The notes: generated from the letters alone by a model not told the origin. Counted from the first letter of the stretch, positions 34,126-42,000 are shown. The stretch: DNA of 64,000 bases from CAVSPO01 sp963730005 (GCA_963730005.1 CAVSPO010000013.1:62001-126000); one strand, 5' to 3'. Numbers and translations: made by a program.

Positions 34126-35588
34126 CAGTTCTCCATCTCAGAGGATGCACCGTCGGCGGTGCATCCCAACCGGGCACCGTCGGCGGTGCGCCTCCAGCGG
34201 GCACCGTCTGCGGTGTCCTCGATTGCGAGCCCGATCTGGCCCAGCGTGTCCCGAATCTGGTCTGCCGTGGCCCAGTCCTTGCGGGCCCGCGCCTGCTGGC
34301 GTTGGTCGAGCACGATCCGCACCAGGCCGTCGACGACGACCTCCAGATCCTGCCCGCCGCGCTGATCCGCCCACTCCGCGTCGAAGGGGTCCAGCCCGAG
34401 CACGTGCAACATGGCCCGCAGCTCGCGCAGGGCCTTGCCGGCACCGGCCTGGTCCTTGTGGTCCAGCGCGGTGTTGCCTTCGCGGACGGCGCCGAACACG
34501 GCCGCGAAGGCGGCGGGGGTGGCCAGGTCGTCGTCCATCGCGGCGCGGAAAGACTCGGGCAGGTCAGCGACGTCGAAGGTGATCGGCCCGTTCGCGCCGG
34601 CCCGTTTGAGGAACGAGTCGAGGCGCTCCAGCTGCGCGGTGGCCTCGGTCAGCGAATCAGGGCTGTACTCGATGGTGGAGCGGTAGTGCGGCTGGGCAAG
34701 GTAGAGCCGCACCGCCCGCGCCGGGAAATGCCTGGTCACTTCGGTGACGATGGTGCCGTTGCCCAGCGATTTGCTCATCTTCTCGCCCGCCATCGTGACG
34801 AACGCGTTGTGCATCCAGTACTTGGCAAACGAATAACCGGCGGCCCGGGACTGGGCCAGCTCGTTCTCATGGTGCGGGAACCTGAGGTCGAGGCCGCCGC
34901 CGTGGATGTCGAAGCTCTCGCCCAGGTACTTCAGGCTCATCGCCGAGCACTCCAAATGCCAGCCGGGGCGTCCGCGTCCCCACGGCGAGTTCCAGGCCGC
35001 ACTCTCGGGCTCACCTGCCTTGAAACCCTTCCACAGGGCGAAGTCGCGGGGGTCGCGCTTGCCGCGCGGGTCCGCGTCCTCGGCGTCCACCATGTCGTCG
35101 ACGCGCTGGTTGCTCAACTCGCCGTAGCTGGGCCAGCTCTTGACGTCGAAGTACACGTCGCCGGAATCGTCCGACGCAGGGTAGGCGTGCCCGCGGTCGA
35201 TCAGTCGCTGGATCAGCTCGATCTGTTCGGGGATGGTGCCGGTGGCGCGAGGCTCGTAGCTCGGCGGCAGGCAGCCCAGCGCGGCGTAGGCCTTGTGCAG
35301 CTCCAGCTCGACGGCGTACGCGAGCTCGTACCATTCGATGCCCTGGGCCTGGGCGTTGGCGAAGATCTTCTCGTTGATGTCGGTCACGTTCGCGACGATC
35401 GTCACCCGGTGGCCAGTGGCAGTCAGCCAGCGTCGCAGCAGGTCGAAGACCACCTCTTTGCGGATGTGGCCCAGGTGTGGGGCTGACTGCACGGTCAGGC
35501 CGCAGTGGTAGATCGACACCTTTCCGGGCACGAGGGGCTGGAACTCGACCACGCGGCCGGATTGCTCGTCATAGAGATGGAACGTCAC
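34125..35588 (-). CDS. cysS: cysteinyl-tRNA synthetase
   Basis: 487 residues. The class Ia signatures are HCGLTVQSAPHLGHIR (HIGH-type HLGH) and EKMSKSLGNGTIV (KMSKS), with zinc-binding residues in WHLECSAMS. The extreme C-terminus carries a nine-residue unit three times (TADGARWRR, TADGARLGC, TADGASSEM), encoded by a 27-bp direct repeat at 34147-34215; the normal protein would end near the first unit. The start is GTG at 35588, six bases after a TACACT box; the frame continues to 35948 but without family similarity. It forms an operon with rlmB. Confidence 0.95.
   Translation of the reverse strand: MTFHLYDEQSGRVVEFQPLVPGKVSIYHCGLTVQSAPHLGHIRKEVVFDLLRRWLTATGHRVTIVANVTDINEKIFANAQAQGIEWYELAYAVELELHKAYAALGCLPPSYEPRATGTIPEQIELIQRLIDRGHAYPASDDSGDVYFDVKSWPSYGELSNQRVDDMVDAEDADPRGKRDPRDFALWKGFKAGEPESAAWNSPWGRGRPGWHLECSAMSLKYLGESFDIHGGGLDLRFPHHENELAQSRAAGYSFAKYWMHNAFVTMAGEKMSKSLGNGTIVTEVTRHFPARAVRLYLAQPHYRSTIEYSPDSLTEATAQLERLDSFLKRAGANGPITFDVADLPESFRAAMDDDLATPAAFAAVFGAVREGNTALDHKDQAGAGKALRELRAMLHVLGLDPFDAEWADQRGGQDLEVVVDGLVRIVLDQRQQARARKDWATADQIRDTLGQIGLAIEDTADGARWRRTADGARLGCTADGASSEMEN
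34147..34215. repeat. 27-bp tandem repeat in the 3' end of cysS
   Basis: GCACCGTCGGCGGTGC occurs at 34147-34162 and 34174-34189, and with one change (GCACCGTCTGCGGTG) at 34201-34215. The period is exactly 27 bases, so the reading frame is preserved. Confidence 0.85.
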
Positions 35589-35594
35589 CGCGAC

Positions 35595-35600
35595 AGTGTA
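35595..35600 (-). promoter_or_regulatory. -10 box TACACT, leaderless cysS
   Basis: On the minus strand TACACT, six bases (GTCGCG), then the GTG at 35588. Confidence 0.5.
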
Positions 35601-35666
35601 ACCCCGTTGGCGGTGGCCCCATGATGGGCCGCCGGCGAGGGGTTTGTCGCTGGCTGGGTCGGCCCA

Positions 35667-35672
35667 TACCAT
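35667..35672 (+). promoter_or_regulatory. -10 box TACCAT, leaderless small gene
   Basis: TACCAT, six bases (TCCCCC), then the ATG at 35679. Confidence 0.45.
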
Positions 35673-35678
35673 TCCCCC

Positions 35679-35945
35679 ATGGCGGAGATTCGCAAGCATG
35701 ACCCCAAGATGAGCCTGATCGGTGAGCTCGTCAGGGCCGCAGCTGGCGAGCCGCTGCGACCCGTGGAGCCCGGGCAAACACCCGGTGCCGGCCCGGCCGC
35801 CCTGCCCGCAGCTGCGGACTCCGGCGTCGTGTCGGCCGCCGGCGGGCCCCTGATCGGCATGGCGCCCAACGCGGTGTCGAGCTGGCTGGTGATGAAGCCC
35901 AGACAGGACGCGCCCGAAACCGACGCGGGCGACGAGCAGGGCTGA
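35679..35945 (+). CDS. hypothetical small protein
   Basis: 88 residues. A charged start (MAEIRKHDPKMSLIGELVRAA) is followed by an Ala/Pro/Gly-rich middle and an acidic tail. There is no recognised domain, membrane helix or signal peptide. Support comes from the TACCAT box six bases before the ATG and codon use like the surrounding genes, so it is probably real but unassigned. It is convergent with the DUF4032 gene, 15 bases away. Confidence 0.5.
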   Translation: MAEIRKHDPKMSLIGELVRAAAGEPLRPVEPGQTPGAGPAALPAAADSGVVSAAGGPLIGMAPNAVSSWLVMKPRQDAPETDAGDEQG

Positions 35946-35960
35946 CAAGAGGCCGCTGCG

Positions 35961-37175
35961 CTAGTCGATCCCCGCGGCTTCGGCGATCTCCTCGTCGGGG
36001 AGGGTGCTCAGGACGTCCCGGAGGTACCCCTGCACGGCCTCAGCGGTGGGCACATCCCGTTTTTCCCGCTCTGACTGGAACCAGCGGTACTCGAGCAACT
36101 CGTGGTAGAGCTGCGCCGGGTCACGCTTGCCGCGCAGTTGCTTCGGAATGGCGCTGACCACCGGCTCGAAGCAGTCGCGCAGCCACTGATGGGCCACCAC
36201 GGACTCGTCCACCTGCTGCTGGTTGGTCCGCATCCGGAAGGTGTCCAGGTCGTTCAGCAGCCGCTGTGCCTGGTGCTCCTCGACGTCCAGACCGGTGAGT
36301 CGCATCATCCGGCGCGAGTGGTGGCCGGCGTCCACCACCATGGGCTGGATCGAGATGCGTTGCCCATCGGGGGAGGTGTGGATGTCCAGCTCGGCGACGT
36401 CGAAACCGAGCGCGTTCAGCCGGCGTACCCTGCCCTCGATGCGCTGCGATTCCGAGCCGGGGAACTCCTCGACCCCGGTCAGTTCGTCCCACAGCTCCTG
36501 GTAACGCTGATCGATGGTCTTGACCAGGTGCAGTGGGTCCAGCGACTCGTCCAACAGGCCGCCGGCCTGCAGGTCGCAGAAGTCACCGAAGATGTTGGTG
36601 CGCGCGACCGTCAGGTCGTACTCCCGTTGGCCGTCGCTCAGTTTCTCGTGCAGCTCGCCGGTCTCGGCATCGACCAGGTAGGCGCTGAAGCTGTCGGCAT
36701 CGCGCCGGAACAAGATGTTGGACAGCGACGCGTCGCCCCACATGAATCCGATCAGGTGCAGGCGCGCGATCAGCACCACCATTGCGTCGAGCAGCCGCAG
36801 CACGGTGTCACGCCGGACACCGGAGGTGAACAGGGACCGATAGGGCAGGGCGAACTCCAGGTGCCGAGTCAGCAACACAGCGTCGAGGGGCGTGCCATGG
36901 CGCTGACGGCGCTCCAGGACGACGCCGGCCGCCTCCACCGAGGGCGTCCCCAGCCGCGTCAGATCCTGCAGGAGTCGGTACTCGTGCAGGGCCAGCTCGG
37001 AGTTCACCTCCTTGGCGGCGAGGACTTCCTTGCCGACCCTGATGAACCTCACGACGTGGCGGGACAGGCCCTGGGGCAGCGCGACAAGATGTTCCGCTGG
37101 CCACTGCGCGAGCGGAAGCTCCCACGGCAGGGGCAGCAGTTGGGCTGCTGGTTGGGCTGACAGGAAACGAGGCAC
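35961..37175 (-). CDS. DUF4032 protein (lipopolysaccharide kinase-like N-terminal domain)
   Basis: 404 residues. The N-terminal 220 residues resemble a kinase-like fold: VVRFIRVGKEVLAAKEV supplies the Lys region, and IARLHLIGFMWGDASLSNILFRRD the catalytic-loop region with Asp and Asn; YLVDAETGELHEK follows. The DUF4032 domain occupies the second half (ELDIHTSPDGQRI, RLTGLDVEEHQAQRLLNDL). This composition is typical of actinobacteria and its function is unknown. A GTG start is used, and GACACT lies six bases before it, a weaker match to the leaderless pattern. Confidence 0.87.
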   Translation of the reverse strand: MPRFLSAQPAAQLLPLPWELPLAQWPAEHLVALPQGLSRHVVRFIRVGKEVLAAKEVNSELALHEYRLLQDLTRLGTPSVEAAGVVLERRQRHGTPLDAVLLTRHLEFALPYRSLFTSGVRRDTVLRLLDAMVVLIARLHLIGFMWGDASLSNILFRRDADSFSAYLVDAETGELHEKLSDGQREYDLTVARTNIFGDFCDLQAGGLLDESLDPLHLVKTIDQRYQELWDELTGVEEFPGSESQRIEGRVRRLNALGFDVAELDIHTSPDGQRISIQPMVVDAGHHSRRMMRLTGLDVEEHQAQRLLNDLDTFRMRTNQQQVDESVVAHQWLRDCFEPVVSAIPKQLRGKRDPAQLYHELLEYRWFQSEREKRDVPTAEAVQGYLRDVLSTLPDEEIAEAAGID

Positions 37176-37208
37176 CTGACCAGTGTCCCACCCGTCCTCA
37201 GCCGCCGG

Positions 37209-38306
37209 TCACCATGACAAGCGCAGACCCGTGTGGCCGTCGAAGACGTGGATGCGGGCGTTTTCCACCGAGAGCCGCACCCGGTCGCCCCGGCGCGGCG
37301 GACTGGGCGTCGTGACGCGGGCAACGACCTGGCGGTTCTCGTTCAGCGAGGTGTCGTGCGCATCCGCGGCCAGGGTGCCGTACAGGTATGAATCGGCGCC
37401 GATCTGCTCGACCAGGGCGATGTCCATGGGGACGCCCCGGTCTGCCGTGACGGTGATGGCCTCGGGGCGGATGCCGACCGTGACGGTGTTGCCGCTGGCC
37501 TGGTCGAGCGCGGCGCGCGGCACCGGGATGAACTGTTCATGGACCTCGACGCCGCCGTCGACGATCCGGCCCGACATCAGGTTCATGGCGGGTGAGCCGA
37601 TGAAACCGGCGACGAAGACGTTGCTGGGCGAGTCGTAGAGCGCCAGCGGGGCGTCCACCTGCTGCAGCACGCCTGCCTTGAGCACGGCCACCCGGTCGCC
37701 CATCGTCATGGCCTCGACCTGGTCGTGGGTCACATAGACGGTGGTGACGCCGAGCCGACGCTGCAGCTCCGCGATCTGGGTGCGAGTCTGGACGCGCAGC
37801 TTCGCATCGAGGTTGGACAGCGGTTCGTCCATCAGGAAGACCTCGGGGTCACGCACGATTGCCCGGCCCATCGCGACCCGCTGCCGCTGGCCCCCGGACA
37901 GTGCCTTGGGTTTGCGATGGAGCAGCTCCTCCAGGCCCAGGAGTCCGGCCGCCTCGAACACCCGGGCGGCGCGCTCCTCCTTGCTGACACCCTGCATCTT
38001 GAGCGCGAAGCCCATGTTCTCCGCCACTGTCATGTGGGGGTAGAGCGCGTAGTTCTGGAAAACCATCGCGATGTCGCGATCCTTCAGCGGCAGGTGGGTC
38101 ACGTCACGATCACCGATCCAGACCGAGCCGCTGTCGATTTCCTCCAGGCCCGCCAGCATTCGCAACGACGTCGATTTGCCGCAGCCAGAAGGGCCGACGA
38201 GCACCATGAACTCGCCGTCGCTAATCTCCAGATTCAGCCTGTCGACTGCGGGGTGGTCGCTTCCGGGATAGCTGCAGGTGGCATCCCTGAACGAGACGGT
38301 GGCCAT
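37209..38306 (-). CDS. sugar ABC transporter ATP-binding protein, MsiK/UgpC type
   Basis: 365 residues. Walker A is GPSGCGKSTSLRML, the signature LSGGQRQRVAMGRAIVRDP and Walker B VFLMDEPLSNLDAKLR, and a regulatory OB-type C-terminal domain starts at about residue 240. In actinobacteria such proteins energise several sugar importers at once (MsiK). No permease or binding protein genes are nearby, which fits a shared ATPase. GGAAGGGAAG precedes the ATG. Confidence 0.92.
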   Translation of the reverse strand: MATVSFRDATCSYPGSDHPAVDRLNLEISDGEFMVLVGPSGCGKSTSLRMLAGLEEIDSGSVWIGDRDVTHLPLKDRDIAMVFQNYALYPHMTVAENMGFALKMQGVSKEERAARVFEAAGLLGLEELLHRKPKALSGGQRQRVAMGRAIVRDPEVFLMDEPLSNLDAKLRVQTRTQIAELQRRLGVTTVYVTHDQVEAMTMGDRVAVLKAGVLQQVDAPLALYDSPSNVFVAGFIGSPAMNLMSGRIVDGGVEVHEQFIPVPRAALDQASGNTVTVGIRPEAITVTADRGVPMDIALVEQIGADSYLYGTLAADAHDTSLNENRQVVARVTTPSPPRRGDRVRLSVENARIHVFDGHTGLRLSW

Positions 38307-38462
38307 GCGGCTTCCCTTCCACGGGCAGGAACCTGCCCGACGATCCGGGGGCAGGCGGATGGGGAGTGCTTGCTCATCCCGTTCCAGACTACCGCCCGCG
38401 TTGGCGGTTCGTGCCTGGCTGACCTTGCCTTCGGTGCCACCCTCGGTGCAGGACGGAAATGC

Positions 38463-38525
38463 AACTTGTGCCTATTTGGTCGGGAAGGCCCATATGAGGG
38501 TTTCCCGACCAAAGAGGCACAAGTT
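38463..38525. repeat. palindrome, family A copy 2
   Basis: 23-bp arms (38463-38485 and 38503-38525) with a single mismatch and a 17-base loop. The arms start AACTTGTG and end GGTCGGGA, as in the copy at 8469-8535, and the loops share an A-GCCC-TAT pattern. Confidence 0.85.
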
Positions 38526-38537
38526 AGTTTCGTGCCT

Positions 38538-38705
38538 GGGTCCTCCCCATCAGGCGGGCGAGCGTCAGCGAGCGACGCACGGGGTTTGTGGGGGTGTTGG
38601 GGTCCTCCCCATCAGGCGGGCGAGCGTCAGCGAGCCACGCACGGGGTTGGTGGGGGTGTTGGGGTCCTCCTCATCAGGCGGGCGAGCGTCAGCGAGCCAC
38701 GCACA
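38538..38705. repeat. 62-bp tandem repeat, about 2.7 units (family C)
   Basis: TCCTCCCC recurs at 38541 and 38603, and with one change at 38665, a period of 62. Each unit contains ATCAGGCGGGCGAGCG, TCAGCGAGC and CACGCAC followed by GGGGTT and a G-rich stretch. Related, more diverged units lie at 21148-21245. Confidence 0.85.
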
Positions 38706-38727
38706 TGGCCGCCTGGCGCGCGGAAGG

Positions 38728-38733
38728 TAGGCT
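38728..38733 (+). promoter_or_regulatory. -10 box TAGGCT, leaderless DedA gene
   Basis: TAGGCT, seven bases, then the GTG at 38741. Confidence 0.5.
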
Positions 38734-38740
38734 CGTCGGC

Positions 38741-39625
38741 GTGAGCAGCACTGATCCTCTGGACGCGAACCGTCGCCCTGCCGAGCCCGACGCCCACCCG
38801 GACGCCGGCCCCGCCGGCGTGCAGACGCGTGCTGACGACCAGGTGGACGAGGCCGCACAGGCGACTGGCCCGGTCGGTGACACTGCGGATCGGGAGCCCG
38901 AGTGGTGGGAGGACCCGTCCCTGCCTTGGCAGCACAAGCCGGGACGCAGCGACGTCGCCTGTCTGACCTGGATCGGTGTGTTCGGGCTGTTCAGCCTCGC
39001 CATGCTGCCACTCAAGGGCTGGATGATGGGTCATTCGGTGCCGGCGCTGGTGGCACTGACCGGTGGGCGCACTGCGACTGCCGGGCTCGGTTCGCTGGTG
39101 CGGGTGGGGGAATACGTCGAGTGGTGGTGGCCGCTGCTGGCGGGCACGTTGATGAGCATCAAGTTCGACTGGGTCTACTGGTGGGCCGGGAAGTTGTGGG
39201 GGCGTGGGCTGATCTCGGTGTGGTCCGGACAGTCGGAGCGGGCGTCCCGCAACTACGCCAAAGCCGAACGCTGGGCGTTGAAGCTCGGCGCGTTGGGCAT
39301 GTTCGTCGCCTACGTGCCGATTCCGCTGCCGATCATGGCCGTGGTGTTCGTGCTGGCTGGTGCGTCCGGGATGAGCCTGAAGCGGTTCATCGCCCTGGAC
39401 GCCGCGAGTTGCCTGGTCTGGTTGCTCGGCTACTTCGCACTCGGCTACGCCGTGGGTGAGCCGGCCGTCTACCTGCTCACCCAGTACGCCAGGATTGCCA
39501 ACTACGTCGCCCTTGGCCTGGTCGTCGCGATCGTGGTGGGCAGCGTGGTCAACTCCTCCCGCAAGGAGAAGGAGTCGACGGCCCGCAGGCAGGCCCTCGC
39601 CAGGGCATCGCTGGAAGTGGACTGA
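38741..39625 (+). CDS. DedA-family (VTT domain) membrane protein
   Basis: 294 residues. About 65 charged, disordered residues precede a membrane region with five to six helices. The DedA/VTT hallmark segments are present: the re-entrant region around EYVEWWWPLLAGTLMS, the FDWVYWWAGKLWGR block, and the conserved ERWALKLGALGMFVAYVPIPL with the functionally important Arg/Pro region shifted to a PIPLPIM variant. DedA proteins include UptA, a translocase that recycles undecaprenyl phosphate; whether this variant does so is inference. The start is a GTG. Confidence 0.82.
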   Translation: MSSTDPLDANRRPAEPDAHPDAGPAGVQTRADDQVDEAAQATGPVGDTADREPEWWEDPSLPWQHKPGRSDVACLTWIGVFGLFSLAMLPLKGWMMGHSVPALVALTGGRTATAGLGSLVRVGEYVEWWWPLLAGTLMSIKFDWVYWWAGKLWGRGLISVWSGQSERASRNYAKAERWALKLGALGMFVAYVPIPLPIMAVVFVLAGASGMSLKRFIALDAASCLVWLLGYFALGYAVGEPAVYLLTQYARIANYVALGLVVAIVVGSVVNSSRKEKESTARRQALARASLEVD

Positions 39626-39678
39626 GCTGGTTCCTGCAGGGTCGGGGGCGACGTCGCCCCGCCAGGTCTCGATCTGCC

Positions 39679-39993
39679 TCAGGCCACCAGCTTGAGGCCG
39701 ACGACGCAGCTGACCAGTCCGAGGAGCAGCAGCAGTTTGATGATGGTGAAGGCCTCGGCGCCAGTGACCATGGCGTACGCCACGGTGGTCGCGGCACCGA
39801 TGCCCGTCCACACCGCGTAGGCGGTGCCCACCGGGATCTGCTTGAGTGCCATCCCCAACCCGAAGACGCTGATGACGCTGGCCACCAGGAAGACGGCAAC
39901 CGGTAACGGTCTCGTGAAGCCCTCCGAACGGTCGAGGGCGGTGGCCCAGACGGCCTCCAACAGGCCGGAAACGATCAGTATCACCCAGCTCAT
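39679..39993 (-). CDS. gdx: SMR-family guanidinium exporter (SugE/Gdx)
   Basis: 104 residues with four membrane helices, the small multidrug resistance topology. The first helix carries the essential Glu in VSGLLEAVWATALDRSEGF, and the order of WATALDRS and GTAYAVWTGIGA marks the SugE/Gdx branch rather than EmrE. Gdx exports guanidinium in exchange for protons. The 5' region contains a fold matching the guanidine-III riboswitch, which agrees with the assignment. It is convergent with the DedA gene, 53 bases away. Confidence 0.9.
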   Translation of the reverse strand: MSWVILIVSGLLEAVWATALDRSEGFTRPLPVAVFLVASVISVFGLGMALKQIPVGTAYAVWTGIGAATTVAYAMVTGAEAFTIIKLLLLLGLVSCVVGLKLVA

Positions 39994-40004
39994 GACTCAC
40001 TCCT

Positions 40005-40049
40005 GAGGTCGTCCGGTCGCCTTTCGGGTACGACCCCACTCGTCCGGGA
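40005..40049 (-). promoter_or_regulatory. guanidine-III (ykkC-III) riboswitch candidate
   Basis: Read on the minus strand, CCGGACGAG is followed by GGGGTCGTACCCG, then ACCGGACGACC. Two helices form a pseudoknot: CCGG (40044-40047) with CCGG (40013-40016), and GGGGTCGT (40030-40037) with ACGACCTC (40005-40012), one G-U pair. The topology and the CGGACGAG and CGTACCCG blocks match the guanidine-III class. The 3' strand runs into the AGGAG of gdx, so ligand binding could control translation. Confidence 0.75.
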
Positions 40050-40176
40050 GCCCATGACGGGCCCGGGCCGATCCTAGCGGGCGACACGGCGCTGGCGGTC
40101 CACCCTGCTGAGGCAGGCCGGGCTGCTCGACGGCGGGTTTTTCAACTGGCGTCATCAGCGGGCACAATAGGCAACG

Positions 40177-40208
40177 CTGACCCGCCGGCTTCGGCTGGGC
40201 GGGGTCAG
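40177..40208 (+). other. hairpin abutting the 5' end of tRNA-Thr
   Basis: CTGACCCGCC (40177-40186) pairs with GGCGGGGTCAG (40198-40208) with one bulged base. Its last base is directly next to the mature tRNA 5' end, so it is probably a leader removed by RNase P. CACAAT at 40163-40168 with TTCAAC 16 bases further upstream is a possible promoter. Confidence 0.5.
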
Positions 40209-40281
40209 GCCTCCGTAGCTCAGCGGCCAGAGCACCCGCCTTGTAAGCGGGTGGCCGAGGGTTCGACTCCCTCCGGGGGCT
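40209..40281 (+). tRNA. tRNA-Thr(TGT)
   Basis: A complete cloverleaf. Acceptor GCCTCCG pairs with CGGGGGC, the D-loop region is TAGCTCAGCGG, the anticodon stem CCCGC/GCGGG encloses CTTGTAA with anticodon TGT, and the T-arm contains GGTTCGACTCC. The discriminator base is T. CCA is not encoded. Confidence 0.95.
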
Positions 40282-40328
40282 CAGCAGCCGTGTTTGCGTG
40301 GTCCGGGGCCCTTGGCCCGGGCGTACCG

Positions 40329-41513
40329 TCAGGCGTCGGCGGAAGCCAGGAACGCCACACCGTCGCCAGTGGCCACAACCGTTTCACCGGCGGGGATGAA
40401 AACGGCCCCGCCCCGCGTGACATCGAGCGAACCGCCCTTGTCGTCGGACGCGCTCAGCTGGCCGTCGACCACCAGGAGAATGCGTCCCCGCCCAGCGCCG
40501 GGCAGTTCGCGCAGCACACCGGGCCGCAATTCGATGCGCCACAGCGAGAAGCTGCCGTTGGGCTCGTGGTAGCGCGAAAAGGTGGCGTCCTCCCGTTCCG
40601 GGCGCAGGATTTCCACGGGTCTGGGGGTGAAGTCGACAATCTGCACCAGGGCGGGGACGTCGATGTGCTTGTGGGTCAGCCCGCCGCGAGCGACGTTGTC
40701 GCTGGCAGTCTGCAGCTCGATCATCAGACCGCACTGATAGGCGTGCATGGTGCCTGCCGGCAGGTAGTACGCCTCGCCCGGCTCGAGGTGGACGTTGTTG
40801 AGCAGCAGTGCGGAGATCAGACTCGAGTCGCCGGGGTAGAACTGATCCAGTTGGACGGCGGTGCGCGCGAAGACGCCCAGCGCCCCCTGATCGTTTTCGT
40901 GCCGGACTGCTGCGGCCAGGATCTCGTCGAGCACGTGGTGACGCTCCCGGGGCAGCCCGAGCGCGTCGAGGAACACCTCGGCCACTCCGGCCGCGCCGCC
41001 GCGGTAGTTCAGGGGGCCCAGCACCGGTTGCAGAAGGGCGTCGGACAGCCCCAGCCCAGCAAACAGCCGCAGCGTCTCGGCCGCGTCGCGGAAACCCACC
41101 AGGGCGTCGACAGGTTCCAGGGCCACGATCATCTCGGCCTTGGGGTAGGGGTCCTTGAACGTTCGGGTCAGGTCGTCGATCGGCACCCCGGCCTCTTCTT
41201 CGCGTCGGTAGCCTTCCTGGGCCTGCTCCGCGTTGGGGTGCGCCTGCAGACTCAGCGGCTGGGCGGCAGCCAGCACCTTCAGCATGAAAGGCAACCGATC
41301 ATTGGGGCTTCCCGGGAGACTGCCCAGGTACTCGGGGTGTGCCGTCAGCAGCTTGTCGAGCGTGGTGCCGCCCACTCGGGCAGGACCCGATGGGTGGGCG
41401 CCCAACCAGTACTCCGCCTGTGGCAGGCCGTCCTCCGCAACGCCCAGCAGACGCGGGATGGCGCTGGGAGAGCCCCACTCGTAGTTCTTGATGACGCCGG
41501 TTACCGGCTCCAT
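40329..41513 (-). CDS. manA: mannose-6-phosphate isomerase, class I
   Basis: 394 residues. It interconverts mannose-6-phosphate and fructose-6-phosphate, supplying GDP-mannose and linking mannose to glycolysis. Zinc-site segments are LQAHPNAEQA and EAYYLPAGTMHAYQCG, and the N-terminal VIKNYEWGSPSAIPRLLG is typical. GDP-mannose is used for glycolipids and polysaccharides of the actinobacterial envelope. The ATG at 41513 matches the family start; the upstream open frame does not. Confidence 0.93.
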   Translation of the reverse strand: MEPVTGVIKNYEWGSPSAIPRLLGVAEDGLPQAEYWLGAHPSGPARVGGTTLDKLLTAHPEYLGSLPGSPNDRLPFMLKVLAAAQPLSLQAHPNAEQAQEGYRREEEAGVPIDDLTRTFKDPYPKAEMIVALEPVDALVGFRDAAETLRLFAGLGLSDALLQPVLGPLNYRGGAAGVAEVFLDALGLPRERHHVLDEILAAAVRHENDQGALGVFARTAVQLDQFYPGDSSLISALLLNNVHLEPGEAYYLPAGTMHAYQCGLMIELQTASDNVARGGLTHKHIDVPALVQIVDFTPRPVEILRPEREDATFSRYHEPNGSFSLWRIELRPGVLRELPGAGRGRILLVVDGQLSASDDKGGSLDVTRGGAVFIPAGETVVATGDGVAFLASADA

Positions 41514-41627
41514 ACTGGTTGACCCTTTCGTTGGACGCTCCATCGTCCCAGACGACTGGGCCTTTTGCCATTTCTGCGCACCTTGGTGCCGCTCCCCAGG
41601 CGAATGACAGCCGTGTGATTCGTGGCC

Positions 41628-41633
41628 TAGAAT
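41628..41633 (+). promoter_or_regulatory. -10 box TAGAAT, leaderless DUF3263 gene
   Basis: TAGAAT, six bases (TGCGTC), then the ATG at 41640. Confidence 0.55.
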
Positions 41634-41639
41634 TGCGTC

Positions 41640-41921
41640 ATGGCCGAATCTGCGCACGCCCTGGAGGCGTCCGCTCTGAGCGAGCGGGACGCCCGGATTC
41701 TCGACTTCGAGAAGTCCTGGTGGCAGGCTCGCGCTTCCAAGGAGCAGGTGATCCGCGACCGCTTCGACATGTCAGCCTCGCGTTACTACCAGTTGCTGAA
41801 CGCGTTGATCGATCGCCCGGAGGCCCTTGAGCACGACCCGATGCTCGTGCGGCGGCTGCGCCGGATGCGAGAGCAGCGGCAACGCCAGCGCAGTGCCCAG
41901 CGGCTCAGTCTCGGCAACTGA
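41640..41921 (+). CDS. DUF3263 protein
   Basis: 93 residues, the family length. LSERDARILDFEKSWWQARASKE, DRFDMSASRYYQLLNALID and the tail of Arg/Gln-rich residues are the DUF3263 pattern, found in nearly all actinobacteria. The helical middle looks like a helix-turn-helix, so a DNA-associated role is possible but unproven. It is followed at 42214 by groEL; in M. tuberculosis the DUF3263 gene also lies near groEL2. Confidence 0.88.
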   Translation: MAESAHALEASALSERDARILDFEKSWWQARASKEQVIRDRFDMSASRYYQLLNALIDRPEALEHDPMLVRRLRRMREQRQRQRSAQRLSLGN

Positions 41922-42000
41922 ATCCGGGGTCTGCCGCCAGCACCTGGTCCAGCGGCCTGCTCGTCGTGCCCGGTACGTCTCGCACAGCGCCCCCAAACTG

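Larger units (their letters stand above)
38307..38740. other. 434-base noncoding stretch full of repeats
   Basis: From left to right it holds about 150 bases with no visible feature, a palindrome of family A (38463-38525), then a tandem array of family C units (38538-38705), and finally the promoter of the DedA gene. No gene was found in it. Confidence 0.65.

Noticed and set aside
37209..38306. A complete sugar ABC transporter operon
   Set aside because: Only the ATPase is present; neighbours on both sides are unrelated.
38538..38705. Regular direct repeats that might be a CRISPR array
   Set aside because: The units are contiguous 62-bp copies without unique spacers, and no cas gene is near.
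39994..40080. Guanidine-I (ykkC) riboswitch upstream of gdx
   Set aside because: The conserved guanidine-I core and its long multi-stem layout are absent; the short pseudoknot fits class III better.
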